DNA of 41,576 bases from Gemmatimonadota bacterium (lineage in GTDB: Bacteria > Gemmatimonadota > Gemmatimonadetes > Longimicrobiales > Gaopeijiaceae), in the NCBI GenBank assembly GCA_007125845.1, contig SLCK01000008.1, positions 1-41,576 of the forward strand, read 5' to 3'. Below, piece by piece: positions 14,536 to 22,244 of the stretch. The notes under the pieces were generated by a model. The model saw only the letters and a list, made by a program, of their open reading frames with translations, did not search any database and was not told where the DNA came from. The position numbers and the translations under genes were made by a program. Every line of letters begins with the position of its first letter. Positions within the stretch are counted from its first letter, which is position 1.

Positions 14536-16041
14536 GTGTCCAGCTCTCCGAAACGGATTGCCGTGATCGGCGCCGGCGTGGCCGGTCTCGTGAGCGCCAA
14601 GGTTCTCAAGGAAGACGGCTTCGACGTCACCGTCTTCGAGAAGGAGTCGACGATCGGTGGCGTGTGGGCCGAGTCCCGGGCCTACCCCGGGCTCCGCACG
14701 AACAATCCCCGCGAAACGTACGCCTTCTCCGACTTCGACTATCCGCCCACCACCGATGCGTTCCCGACGGCGCAGCAGGTGCGGGGGTATCTGAAAGCGT
14801 ACGCGGACCGGTTCGGGCTCGCGCGCCGGATCCACCTGAACACCGAAGTCCTCTCGGTTGCCCGCGCGGATCCGGATCCTGGCGGCGGGCATCCGGAATT
14901 CCGGGTGACGGTCCAGCCGGCCAGCGGGGACAGCACCCCCCGAACGCATGGCCCCAGGACGGAGGACGTGGACTTCGTTGTACTTTGCAACGGCGTCTTT
15001 TCCGTGCCGCATGTGCCGGAGGTCGAGGGCCTGGAGCGCTTCGAGGGGCAGGTGCTGCACTCGAGCCAGTTCACCGACCCGGAGACCGTCCGGGAAAAAC
15101 GGGTCGTCGTGGTCGGGGCGGGCAAGTCGGCGCTCGACTGCGCGTCGGGTGCTGCGGAGGAGGCCGCCGCGGTCACGGTAGCCCTCCGCCGGCCCCACTG
15201 GATGCTGCCGAGATACTTCGGCTCCACACGCGTGGACAAGGTCCTCTTCAACCGTTTCTCGCTGCAGGTCTTCCCCCCCTACCACACCGCCAAGCGGGCA
15301 GAGCGGGCCTTTCGGCGCGTGGCGGCGCCCCTCTTCTGGGTGTGGCGACAGGCTGTGAGCCTGGTTGCCCGGCGCGTGGGAAAGGTGCCCGCCGAGATGG
15401 TACCCGACATGCCCGTGACCGCCGGGATCGAGAACAACGGCATCGGCACGGAGTTTTACGAAGTTCTACGAAGCGGGCAGGCGCGCATCCGTCGAGCGGG
15501 CGTCGCCTCCATTGCGGGCCCGGACCGAATCCGACTGGACTCGGGCGAAGAGCTCGGAGCCGATGTCGTCGTCTTCGGCACCGGTTGGCGGCAGGACATC
15601 TCATTCCTAGAGTCCGACCTCCATCGGGAGGTTTGGCGCGACGGTTGGCTTCACCTGTACAGGCACATTCTGCCCCCGCGCGAGCCGAGGATGGGGTTCG
15701 TCGGATACGCATCCTCGGGCAATGCCCCGCTCACGTCGGAGATCTCCGCCCACTGGCTTTCGCAGTGGTTCAGGGGCGAACTCAACCTCCCGGATCCCTC
15801 CAACATGGCTCGAGAAATCGCCCGCGTCCGCCGCTGGACGCGAAAGGTCTTCCCACGTCGGTGCGAGGGGTACTTCATCGGGGCATACGTGAGCTCGTAC
15901 GTCGATGAGTTGATGCGCGACATGGGGCTCAAGACCCGCCGCACCGACGGCTTCTTCTCCGAGTACTTGGGCCCCCTCTGGGGAAAGCGGTACCGGGGGG
16001 TAGCGGAAGAGCGGAGACGGCTTCGGTCCGGCAGGGGGTGA
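14536..16041 (+). CDS. FMO-like flavin-dependent monooxygenase
   Basis: This is a 501-residue FAD/NADPH enzyme of the flavin-containing monooxygenase/Baeyer-Villiger group. The FAD-binding motif GAGVAGL lies near the N-terminus and VFEKESTIGGVW follows. The family fingerprint F-x-G-x3-H-S-x2-F appears as FEGQVLHSSQF. The NADPH-binding motif is VVVVGAGKSALD. Near the C-terminus, VVFGTGWRQDISFL is the FMO-type ATG-like motif. The substrate is not predictable; relatives oxygenate ketones, sulfides or amines. GTG 14536 has GAGGAG (14521-14526) nine bases upstream. It appears to be transcribed alone, with a strong GC hairpin downstream at 16107-16124 before convergent genes. Confidence 0.88.
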   Translation: MSSSPKRIAVIGAGVAGLVSAKVLKEDGFDVTVFEKESTIGGVWAESRAYPGLRTNNPRETYAFSDFDYPPTTDAFPTAQQVRGYLKAYADRFGLARRIHLNTEVLSVARADPDPGGGHPEFRVTVQPASGDSTPRTHGPRTEDVDFVVLCNGVFSVPHVPEVEGLERFEGQVLHSSQFTDPETVREKRVVVVGAGKSALDCASGAAEEAAAVTVALRRPHWMLPRYFGSTRVDKVLFNRFSLQVFPPYHTAKRAERAFRRVAAPLFWVWRQAVSLVARRVGKVPAEMVPDMPVTAGIENNGIGTEFYEVLRSGQARIRRAGVASIAGPDRIRLDSGEELGADVVVFGTGWRQDISFLESDLHREVWRDGWLHLYRHILPPREPRMGFVGYASSGNAPLTSEISAHWLSQWFRGELNLPDPSNMAREIARVRRWTRKVFPRRCEGYFIGAYVSSYVDELMRDMGLKTRRTDGFFSEYLGPLWGKRYRGVAEERRRLRSGRG

Positions 16042-16106
16042 CCCTGTCCGACCCACTCCTCCCATCCGGACTGAGGGCCCGCTCGAGACGAGGCAACCAC
16101 GGCGTC

Positions 16107-16124
16107 GGGCGGCCCCTGCCGCCC
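16107..16124. terminator. GC-rich hairpin between convergent genes
   Basis: GGGCGGC (16107-16113) and GCCGCCC (16118-16124) form a perfect seven-pair stem with a CCCT loop. It lies between the monooxygenase gene on the plus strand and the small gene on the minus strand, so it could slow transcription from both sides. There is no T-run on either strand. Confidence 0.35.
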
Positions 16125-16181
16125 CAGCCCGAAGGGCGAAGGGGCGGGGACACCGCTGACGCAGTTGCCTCTATGCGACCC

Positions 16182-16343
16182 TCACTCCCCCAACTTTTCC
16201 TCGATCCGTGCCAGCCGCTTCTCCATCTCGAGGAGCTTGTGCAGGATCAAGATGTGCGTATGGCGCGCATCGATCCCCACAGGGCTGTCCTCGCTCTCGA
16301 TCTCCTTCAGAATCCGACTGTATTCTTCCTGGGGCACCTTCAT
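16182..16343 (-). CDS. Small hypothetical coiled-coil protein (53 aa)
   Basis: Starting MKVPQEEYSRILKEIES and ending LARIEEKLGE, the 53-residue product has a central SPVGIDARHTHILILHKLL and a C-terminal amphipathic helix (LLEMEKRLARIEEKL) suited to coiled-coil formation. There is GAGG eight bases before the ATG. The composition (charged, helical, few Arg/Pro/Ser oddities) is like a real protein and unlike the opposite-strand frames here. The I-G-I-D plus H-T-H-I pattern seems familiar from short conserved bacterial proteins of unknown function, but I cannot name a family. It lies downstream of the YqgE gene on the same strand, 126 bases apart. Confidence 0.5.
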   Translation of the reverse strand: MKVPQEEYSRILKEIESEDSPVGIDARHTHILILHKLLEMEKRLARIEEKLGE

Positions 16344-16393
16344 GAGCTGGGCCTCGTTGGAGGGGAAGAGTTCGGCGATCGCCGGCCTGGGTG

Positions 16394-16409
16394 AAGGCCT
16401 TCAGGCCTT
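16394..16409. terminator. Inverted repeat after yqgE
   Basis: AAGGCCT (16394-16400) and AGGCCTT (16403-16409) form a perfect seven-pair inverted repeat with a two-base centre (four bases if the closing pairs open). It is in the gap between the YqgE gene and the small coiled-coil gene. Without a T-run it is only a weak terminator candidate for yqgE, or a protein-binding palindrome. Confidence 0.3.
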
Positions 16410-16469
16410 TCTATGGGAGGACAACCGGGTCCTCGCGGAGGTCGGCGCGAACGACTGAGCCGAGCGCCG

Positions 16470-17012
16470 TCAGTTCATCCGAGGATCGAAGGGCACCCGG
16501 GCCAGCGCCGCGTACTCCGGCCCTTTGCGCCGGAGGACCTTCGCCCGGAGAAGCTCGGGAGCGTCCGTGAAGACATCCTCCTTCCGGGCGTCATCGAGGA
16601 TCCAGGCGTCGGTCTCGAGTTCGGCCTCGAGCTGCCCGGCGCCCCACCCCGCGTGACCCGCGAAGACCCGCGCCCGCAGGACCTCGGGACGCAGGGCTGC
16701 CGGGACCTCGCCCGTCAGGAAACCCACGGATTCGAGCACCTGCACGTCCAGGAGCTCCGTGCGGGCGGTTTCGACCAGTAGGACCGCCTCATCCGGCCGG
16801 ACCGGGCCGCCCTCGAAGAGCGGCGCGTCCGTGTCCACCAGGCTCGCCAGTGGGGGGACGGCCTCCGCTACCGTGGTGCTCAGCGCCCGGTTCAGGATCA
16901 CGCCCACGGCGCCCCGCGCGTCGTGCTCGCCCACGAGCACCACCGTGTGGCGGAAGCTCGCGTCATACAGTCCGCCGCCGGAGACCAGCAGACGACCCTT
17001 CAGGCTCTCCAC
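16470..17012 (-). CDS. YqgE/AlgH family protein
   Basis: This is a 180-residue protein of the YqgE/AlgH (DUF179) family, widespread in Gram-negative bacteria and of poorly defined, possibly regulatory, function. Diagnostic stretches are LKGRLLVSGGGLYDASF at the N-terminus, TVVLVGEHDARGAVGVILNR, LFEGGPVRPDEAVLL and VFAGHAGWGAGQLEAEL. GTG 17012 is chosen because AGAGGAGG ends eight bases upstream and the family normally begins right at this point; an in-frame GTG at 17096 would add 28 residues with no match to the family. The family length is about 185, so the protein is complete. Confidence 0.87.
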   Translation of the reverse strand: MESLKGRLLVSGGGLYDASFRHTVVLVGEHDARGAVGVILNRALSTTVAEAVPPLASLVDTDAPLFEGGPVRPDEAVLLVETARTELLDVQVLESVGFLTGEVPAALRPEVLRARVFAGHAGWGAGQLEAELETDAWILDDARKEDVFTDAPELLRAKVLRRKGPEYAALARVPFDPRMN

Positions 17013-17235
17013 GATTGTTGCCTCCTCTTGGGGGCTCTGGGTGCGCTCCAGTTTCTCGTACCGCACGGACTTTCTAGTAAAGTTGGAGATGCCCACCAGT
17101 TCCTTGGGCCGTCCCGTCGAGCCACGGGAATGCTACTCGACGGAGGCGATCTACCGGTCCTGTCCGGGCGCCCCGCCGCCCCCTTAGGTTTCAGTTGCGG
17201 TCCTTGCCTGCTCCCGCCCGAGACGGAGGAACTCC

Positions 17236-18033
17236 ATGGCCCGATCCCACGCCACCGGCGGGACCCCGAACGAATCCCATGTGCCCGAGCCCGATCACGC
17301 CGAGCGGATTCGTACTCTACTCGTCCGGACCGGGGAAGGCTCGTTGGGAACCCGATCCACCCGGCGCCCGGGCGAGCCATTCGTCTCCCTCACCCCATTC
17401 GCCCAGGACGCCGACGGCGGCATCCTCCTCCTCATCAGCGACCTGGCCGTCCACACCCGAAACCTGGACACCGACCCCCGAGCCTCCCTCCTGGTGCAGG
17501 AGCCGGACCGGGGTGAGCGGGATCCCCTCGGGCTCCCCCGAGTGACCCTCATGGGATCGGTCGCGGTGGTCCAGGAGGCCCGGACGAAGGAGGCTCGGGA
17601 GCTTTACCTGGACCGGCATCCCAACGCCCGCTACTGGGTGGACTTCACCGACTTCACGTTCCGGCGGTTGGAGGTGGAGGAAGCTTACTTTGTGGGAGGC
17701 TTCGGGGTGATGGGATGGGTCGAGGCGGCGGACTACCTAAGCGCCCAACCCGACCCTCTGGTCGACGCGGCGGACGGGATCATCCGCCACGTGAACGCAG
17801 ACCACGCGGATGCCCTGCTCCTCCTGGCCCGACGCGCCGGAATCGAGGCGCCCCGGGAAGCCCTCATGACTGGGGTGGACCGGCTCGGGTTTCACCTTCG
17901 GATCCGGACCCAGGACCGGGTCCAGGGCCTCCGCCTCGGCTTTCCCAATGAAGCCCCGACGCCGGACCGGGTGCGTGAGGCCATGGTCGCCATGGTGCGC
18001 CGAGCCCGGGTAGCGGAGGGGGAGGAAGGGTGA
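17236..18033 (+). CDS. HugZ-like FMN-split-barrel/DUF2470 protein
   Basis: This is a 265-residue protein with an N-terminal pyridoxamine-phosphate-oxidase-like split barrel (about 20-165) and a C-terminal DUF2470 domain (about 175-262). The barrel reads GSLGTRSTRRPGEPFVSLTPF, LLLISDLAVHTRNLDTDPRA and VTLMGSVAVV; the second domain reads IIRHVNADHADALLLLA and TGVDRLGFHLRI. This combination is that of HugZ, a heme-degrading or heme-binding enzyme, and of related uncharacterised flavin-binding proteins. I cannot confirm heme ligands from sequence alone. GGAGGA five bases before ATG 17236 supports the start. It diverges from yqgE and converges with the GYD gene. Confidence 0.85.
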   Translation: MARSHATGGTPNESHVPEPDHAERIRTLLVRTGEGSLGTRSTRRPGEPFVSLTPFAQDADGGILLLISDLAVHTRNLDTDPRASLLVQEPDRGERDPLGLPRVTLMGSVAVVQEARTKEARELYLDRHPNARYWVDFTDFTFRRLEVEEAYFVGGFGVMGWVEAADYLSAQPDPLVDAADGIIRHVNADHADALLLLARRAGIEAPREALMTGVDRLGFHLRIRTQDRVQGLRLGFPNEAPTPDRVREAMVAMVRRARVAEGEEG

Positions 18034-18091
18034 GTCTGGCGGGACCGGACGTGGCCGCGGGGAGCCCCGAAGCGTCCATCCCCGACGGGTC

Positions 18092-18388
18092 TCAGATCTC
18101 CTGGGTCATCTCTACGAAGCGGCCGTAGGGAATGGCCACCCAGCTTTCGGCCTGCAAGGCCCCGTACTGGAGGCTGATCATCGAAACCTTGGCCGCTTCC
18201 TCCTCGTCGGGAGCCTCGTAGACGTCCAGGAAGTCGTAGGGCCCGAGAAGGGCGTAGTGGGAAACGAACTTCACGTTCGGGCACTTCTCCTTCACGCGTT
18301 CGAGCCACTCCCGCCCCCGCTCGGCTCGCTCCTTCATCTTGCGAGTCTGCTCCGGAGAAAGCTTCGTCATCAGGACATACGTCGGCAT
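18092..18388 (-). CDS. GYD domain protein
   Basis: This is a 98-residue protein of the GYD family, small ferredoxin-like-fold proteins often found as homo-oligomers and of unknown function. It starts PTYVLMTKLSPEQTRKMKER and has GPYDFLDVYEAPDEEEAAKVS, where G-P-Y-D replaces the family's G-x-Y-D. ATG 18388 follows GGAGGA with correct spacing; the frame is open upstream, but those residues do not fit the family. It ends 58 bases from the convergent HugZ-like gene. No cofactor motif is visible. Confidence 0.82.
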   Translation of the reverse strand: MPTYVLMTKLSPEQTRKMKERAERGREWLERVKEKCPNVKFVSHYALLGPYDFLDVYEAPDEEEAAKVSMISLQYGALQAESWVAIPYGRFVEMTQEI

Positions 18389-18495
18389 GGGTTCCTCCAG
18401 CTCGAAGGTTCTCTGGCTCCGGAAGCCGCGGCCCCGAGAGTCCCCGTTGAGATCGAATCGGTCGTGCTCGGGATCTCGATTCATAACTATCCCGC

Positions 18496-18519
18496 GGGAG
18501 CCGGTGGCGCCACTCTCCC
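18496..18519. terminator. Hairpin after the M28 peptidase operon
   Basis: GGGAG (18496-18500) and CTCCC (18515-18519) enclose the perfect palindrome GTGGCGCCAC (18504-18513), giving a stable interrupted stem just past the end of the minus-strand five-gene operon. It is a candidate terminator, although no T-run follows on the minus strand. Confidence 0.35.
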
Positions 18520-18545
18520 GGGGACGGTGCAGGTAGTCTCATCCT

Positions 18546-19796
18546 CTACTGGTCGCGTGGATCGGTTGAGATCTCCCGGCCCGTCGTCCCCTCCCGCCCC
18601 CCTACCTCCCGATCGATCGTGCCCAGCCATTCCACCAGAACCTCCACGCATTCGCTAACCTTCTCCGCGTGCACTCGCTCCCTCCGGTCCAGCGGGGAGT
18701 GCAGTCCCTCGAGCCCGTGGGTCCGATCCAGCGTGCTCAGGACTGCAGCAGGGATTCCCGCCCGGAGAAAAGGGAGGGCGTCGCTGTTGATCGTCGGAAG
18801 GTGGTAGGGAGGCACTCCGGTGACGCTCCGGACGCTGGCCTCCAGGGACTCGGTGAGCCCCGGATCCAGGGGACGGCGTGTAAGGGCGGTGCCATCCGCC
18901 TCCCAGATCCCGTACCCCCCGTCCTGCCCCACCGCCTCCAGATTCACCATGGCCCGGGGCAAAGCATCCGCTCGCCGTCCCCGTAGAAAGCTCCGGGCTC
19001 CCTGCATCTGGACCTCTTCTCCGGTGAAGAGGCATCCGGTCACTGAGATGTTCCGGAAGGTAAGCTCTCCGTGGGCCAGTCGCCGACAGAGCTCCATCAC
19101 AACGACCACCCCGGCCCCGTTGTCCACGGCCCCCTGACTGCTCGGCGTGCGCCACCGTCCCAGGAGCAGGTTCGCCCCGAGAGCGGCCGCGAACATCGCA
19201 ACCGGAAACGCGGCAACCCATGAGATGAGGAGCGGGAGGATCGCCCAGCCAGCGCCGTTGACCTGGAGCGTCGACGCGGTCATCGAGGCCAGCCCAGCGA
19301 GGAGAGCCAGACCCATGGCCACCCGAGCGCGAGTCGGATCGAGGAGCCAGCGACGGCCAAGGTGGTCCAGGAGCTCCGTCTTGGAGTCGTAGTGAGCGGA
19401 CACCACGATCTCCTCTCGGGGCTCAGTCGCCCGAAGCTCGCAGATCAGGTTCTCGGCCGGCACCCTGATCCACCCGGTGACCATCGGGAGGAGCAGCCCC
19501 GATTCGAGCACGGGAACCAGGACCACCAGGAGGGCGACGGCCAGCGCCACCCCGCCACCGGGGCCGACCACCGCCGCGAGGAGCCCCACGCCCGAAAGGA
19601 TCAGCCAGAGGCCCAGCAGCTCGTTGAAGTACGCCGCGCTCCGGACCGGCTCCGCCCGACAGGGCACGCCCGACAGCGCGAGGTGCGCTCGGAGGGCTCG
19701 CGCAGTCCTTCGCAGGGCCCGACTTCCGTTCGGCCGGGGCACCGAGACGAGGTCCAGGAGCCTCTCGAGGTCAGGATGGGGCTGGGGCGAGGTCAC
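18546..19796 (-). CDS. Membrane M28-family zinc peptidase
   Basis: This is a predicted 416-residue metallo-aminopeptidase of family M28 with hydrophobic helices at about 61-78, 83-105, 158-178 and 184-212 placed within the peptidase, so it is membrane-bound. The zinc site can be followed in order: His135 and Asp137 in SAHYDSK, Asp225 in VDNGAG, Glu260-Glu261 in FTGEE, Asp339 in NSDALPF and His366 in LHSPLD. All ligands appear to be kept, so activity is likely. The last 30 residues are charged and disordered. GTG 19796 is the favoured start, overlapping the GMC gene by 26 bases; TTG 19835 is possible. It is the last gene of the operon that starts with the TonB receptor. Confidence 0.83.
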   Translation of the reverse strand: MTSPQPHPDLERLLDLVSVPRPNGSRALRRTARALRAHLALSGVPCRAEPVRSAAYFNELLGLWLILSGVGLLAAVVGPGGGVALAVALLVVLVPVLESGLLLPMVTGWIRVPAENLICELRATEPREEIVVSAHYDSKTELLDHLGRRWLLDPTRARVAMGLALLAGLASMTASTLQVNGAGWAILPLLISWVAAFPVAMFAAALGANLLLGRWRTPSSQGAVDNGAGVVVVMELCRRLAHGELTFRNISVTGCLFTGEEVQMQGARSFLRGRRADALPRAMVNLEAVGQDGGYGIWEADGTALTRRPLDPGLTESLEASVRSVTGVPPYHLPTINSDALPFLRAGIPAAVLSTLDRTHGLEGLHSPLDRRERVHAEKVSECVEVLVEWLGTIDREVGGREGTTGREISTDPRDQ

Positions 19797-21099
19797 CGTG
19801 AAGGAGGTGATGGGAAAGGCGCCGGGCCAGCGCAATGATCGTGAGGACCGTCGGTGCGTCGAGCGCCTCGGGGAAGACGCTCGCGTCGCATACGTAGAGA
19901 CGCGGGATGGCGCTTGCGAGATCCGGTGTGAGCATTTCCCCGATTCGAACCGTCGCGCTGGGATGGGTGCCCCGCAGGGGTGTCACCACGAGCGAGCCCG
20001 GATCGCAGCCCGCCCGCTCGAGAATCCTGCGGGCGGCCTCTATCCCCCGATCAAGCCGGAGCCGGTCCTCCTCGGTCATCGGCTTGTCGATGGATCCGTC
20101 GTCCCGGATTCCCCCGGAGACCTCGTCCTTGATCTTCACCATGACGCCCAGTGTGCGGCCCCAGCGCGACCAGGTGAGCGCCTCCCGGAGGCCCTTCACG
20201 GCCATGATCGCCGGGTAGAGGAGCCAAGGATCAATCAGGGTGCTAAGCATGTAGCCCTGCTCCTCGTCCGTCCACCCCCACGTCATCGGAGGTTCCCGCC
20301 CGATCCCCCTCTCGCGCGTGGCTCCATAGACCATCAAGGTGGCGTCCATTGCCAGCCCCTCTCCCGCCCCGGACATTCCCGAGGCCCGGAGGATCTCCGC
20401 GGTGCCGAGCCCCCCTGCGGAGAGGATGGTCACCGCTCCCCGAAACTCCTCGAGCCGCCCGCCCCGCTTTGCGCGGACCCCGATCGCTCTCCCGTCCTCC
20501 AGCTGCACGACCTCGACGCGTGTCCCGGTGCGCACTGCGCAACCGAGCTCCTTCGCCTCGTCCAGGTACTCTCCCGCGTTCCATTTGGCCCCGCACCGAC
20601 AACCCAACATGCAATGGGCCCCGCAGCGAAGCTCTCCGTCCGAGGTTCGTGAGGGATCCATGAACTTGGGCTGCGCCTTCCACTCCATTCCCAGGTCGCA
20701 AGCGGCCTCGGCGAGGCGGGTCGATGCAGCGCCCCGGAGCTCGGGGGGCAATAAACGGATCCCCAGCTCCCGAATGGTCTGATTCACCCAGGGTTCCAGG
20801 TCGATTCCGTACCGATCGCGGAACCAGGACGGAGGCCCAGCCGCTGAACCGCAGTACATGCCCGTGGCGCCCCCCACCATCTGAGGGCGGATGACCTGCA
20901 TCCCATCGCGCGTGAACAGGAACCCTCCGCGTGCGGTATAGCGGAGCGCGCCGGGATACGTGCCGTACAGCCGCCCTTCCCTCCGGTCCTCGCCCCGCTC
21001 CAGGACCAGCACCCGCCTCCCCGCCCGGCTGAGCTCGCGGGCGACCGTGGAGCCTCCTGGGCCAGACCCCACGATCACGGCGTCGAACGTCGCGCTCAT
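19771..21099 (-). CDS. GMC-family FAD oxidoreductase with a four-Cys cluster
   Basis: This is a 442-residue flavoprotein. The FAD-binding Rossmann motif GSGPGGS (11-17) and VLERGE (33-37) open it, and VGGATGMYCGSA is the second GMC signature-like region. A Cys-rich stretch, CGAHCMLGCRCGAK (Cys159, 163, 167, 169), is shared with cholesterol-oxidase-like and other iron-sulfur-suspected GMC proteins. Near the C-terminus, GTHPSATVRIG and CDASVFPEALDAPTVLTIIAL are the active-site and FAD regions; where most GMC enzymes have Asn-Pro or His-Pro, this one has Ala-Pro, so the catalytic pair is altered. No signal peptide is seen. The ATG overlaps the stop of the PLP enzyme (ATGA). The substrate is unknown, probably an alcohol or sugar. 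Confidence 0.83.
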   Translation of the reverse strand: MSATFDAVIVGSGPGGSTVARELSRAGRRVLVLERGEDRREGRLYGTYPGALRYTARGGFLFTRDGMQVIRPQMVGGATGMYCGSAAGPPSWFRDRYGIDLEPWVNQTIRELGIRLLPPELRGAASTRLAEAACDLGMEWKAQPKFMDPSRTSDGELRCGAHCMLGCRCGAKWNAGEYLDEAKELGCAVRTGTRVEVVQLEDGRAIGVRAKRGGRLEEFRGAVTILSAGGLGTAEILRASGMSGAGEGLAMDATLMVYGATRERGIGREPPMTWGWTDEEQGYMLSTLIDPWLLYPAIMAVKGLREALTWSRWGRTLGVMVKIKDEVSGGIRDDGSIDKPMTEEDRLRLDRGIEAARRILERAGCDPGSLVVTPLRGTHPSATVRIGEMLTPDLASAIPRLYVCDASVFPEALDAPTVLTIIALARRLSHHLLHGDLAPAPS

Positions 21100-22187
21100 G
21101 CTTTCATCTCCAGGTGTCGGCGAAGGGCCGTGGGCAAGCCGTCCCTCCAGCGAGGATCCGGCAAGGGCGTAGGGTGTGAGTTGTACGTGTTCCAGAAGAG
21201 AAGTGGGCCTTCCATGCGTCCCTCGCGGGCCGCGTCCAGCATGGCCGCCATCGCCTTGCCCGTATAGGTCCGGTCCATGGGAATCCCCTCCACATCACGC
21301 ACCAAGCGAACGGTCCGATCCGCTGCTTCAGTCGGATGGCCGTACCCCCTGCCCAAGTATCCCTCGCGAACGATCAACCGGTCCGGGGACGGCTCCCCGT
21401 CCGGGAAGGAGGGATCCGCCCGCCGGAGAAGGGCAGCTGTGCGTCGAGCCAGGCCTCCCACCCGCTCCTGGTCCAGCCGAAGATGGTCGCTCACGAGAAC
21501 ACCGACCACCGGGACGTCCCAACCCAGAATCTGCATCCCCGCCGCGAGCCCTGCGTGGGTGCCCCCCGATCCCAGCGCGGTGAAGATGGCCGCCGGTCTG
21601 GGCACTTCACCATCCGCCACCTGCTCGGCCAACTCCAGGGCGGCGTTCACGATCCCCACCGTTCCGAGAGGCACCGAGCCTCCAGGGAGAATCAGTCCGG
21701 GGCGTCGAAGAGGCCAACCCCAGCTCTCCCGACCCAGAATCGCGGCGATCCGGACCGGGACCTGCTTCGGGGATCGAGCGAAATGGAGTGTCGCTCCCTC
21801 ATCCGCCATGCGGGCCAGGGTGGCCTCCACCTCAGGCGTAAGGGGTTGATCCACCAGACAGGCGTGCACCTGTAGCCCGGCCTGCCGCCCGTAGATCGTG
21901 GTTGCCAGGCAGTGGTTCGAGCCGAGCCCACCCACCGTGACCACGACCCGGCGTTCCTTCGCCAACAGCTCCCCCAGAAGGAACTCAAGCTTCCGCGGCT
22001 TGTTTCCGCCGTAGTCGGTACCGAGCAGGTCGTCCCTCTTGATCCACAGGGGAAGCTTCGAGCCCGCCTCCCGCTCCAGCCGTTCGAGCCGCCCGACCGG
22101 GCTGGGCTCCCGGAGGATGGAGAATCGAGGAAGCGCCTCCCGGAGGATCGGATAGCGATCCAGGATGACGGGCCGCCCCGGATGCAT
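21096..22187 (-). CDS. PLP-dependent ACC deaminase/D-cysteine desulfhydrase family enzyme
   Basis: This is a 363-residue enzyme of fold-type II PLP proteins. IKRDDLLGTDYGGNKPRKLEFLL contains the PLP Lys (Lys63) in the family's GGNKxRKLE setting; LGSNHCLATTIYGRQAGL is the substrate-side loop; ALGSGGTHAGLAAG binds the PLP phosphate; and FWNTYNSHP lies near the end. Relatives remove ammonia from 1-aminocyclopropane-1-carboxylate or hydrogen sulfide and ammonia from D-cysteine; which applies here cannot be decided. It is the middle gene of the operon and overlaps the GMC gene by four bases. Its role beside a quinoprotein and a flavoprotein oxidase could be amino-acid scavenging, but this is conjecture. 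Confidence 0.85.
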   Translation of the reverse strand: MHPGRPVILDRYPILREALPRFSILREPSPVGRLERLEREAGSKLPLWIKRDDLLGTDYGGNKPRKLEFLLGELLAKERRVVVTVGGLGSNHCLATTIYGRQAGLQVHACLVDQPLTPEVEATLARMADEGATLHFARSPKQVPVRIAAILGRESWGWPLRRPGLILPGGSVPLGTVGIVNAALELAEQVADGEVPRPAAIFTALGSGGTHAGLAAGMQILGWDVPVVGVLVSDHLRLDQERVGGLARRTAALLRRADPSFPDGEPSPDRLIVREGYLGRGYGHPTEAADRTVRLVRDVEGIPMDRTYTGKAMAAMLDAAREGRMEGPLLFWNTYNSHPTPLPDPRWRDGLPTALRRHLEMKA

Positions 22188-22244
22188 TCAGCTCAGCAGG
22201 CTCACCGGGCCGCGTCGCACGCTCGCCATACAGGAGCCCTCCTC

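Noticed and set aside
16165-16458. A 97-codon plus-strand frame between the monooxygenase and yqgE
   Set aside because: Ser/Arg/Cys-rich; the minus strand in the same place encodes a more protein-like 53-residue product.
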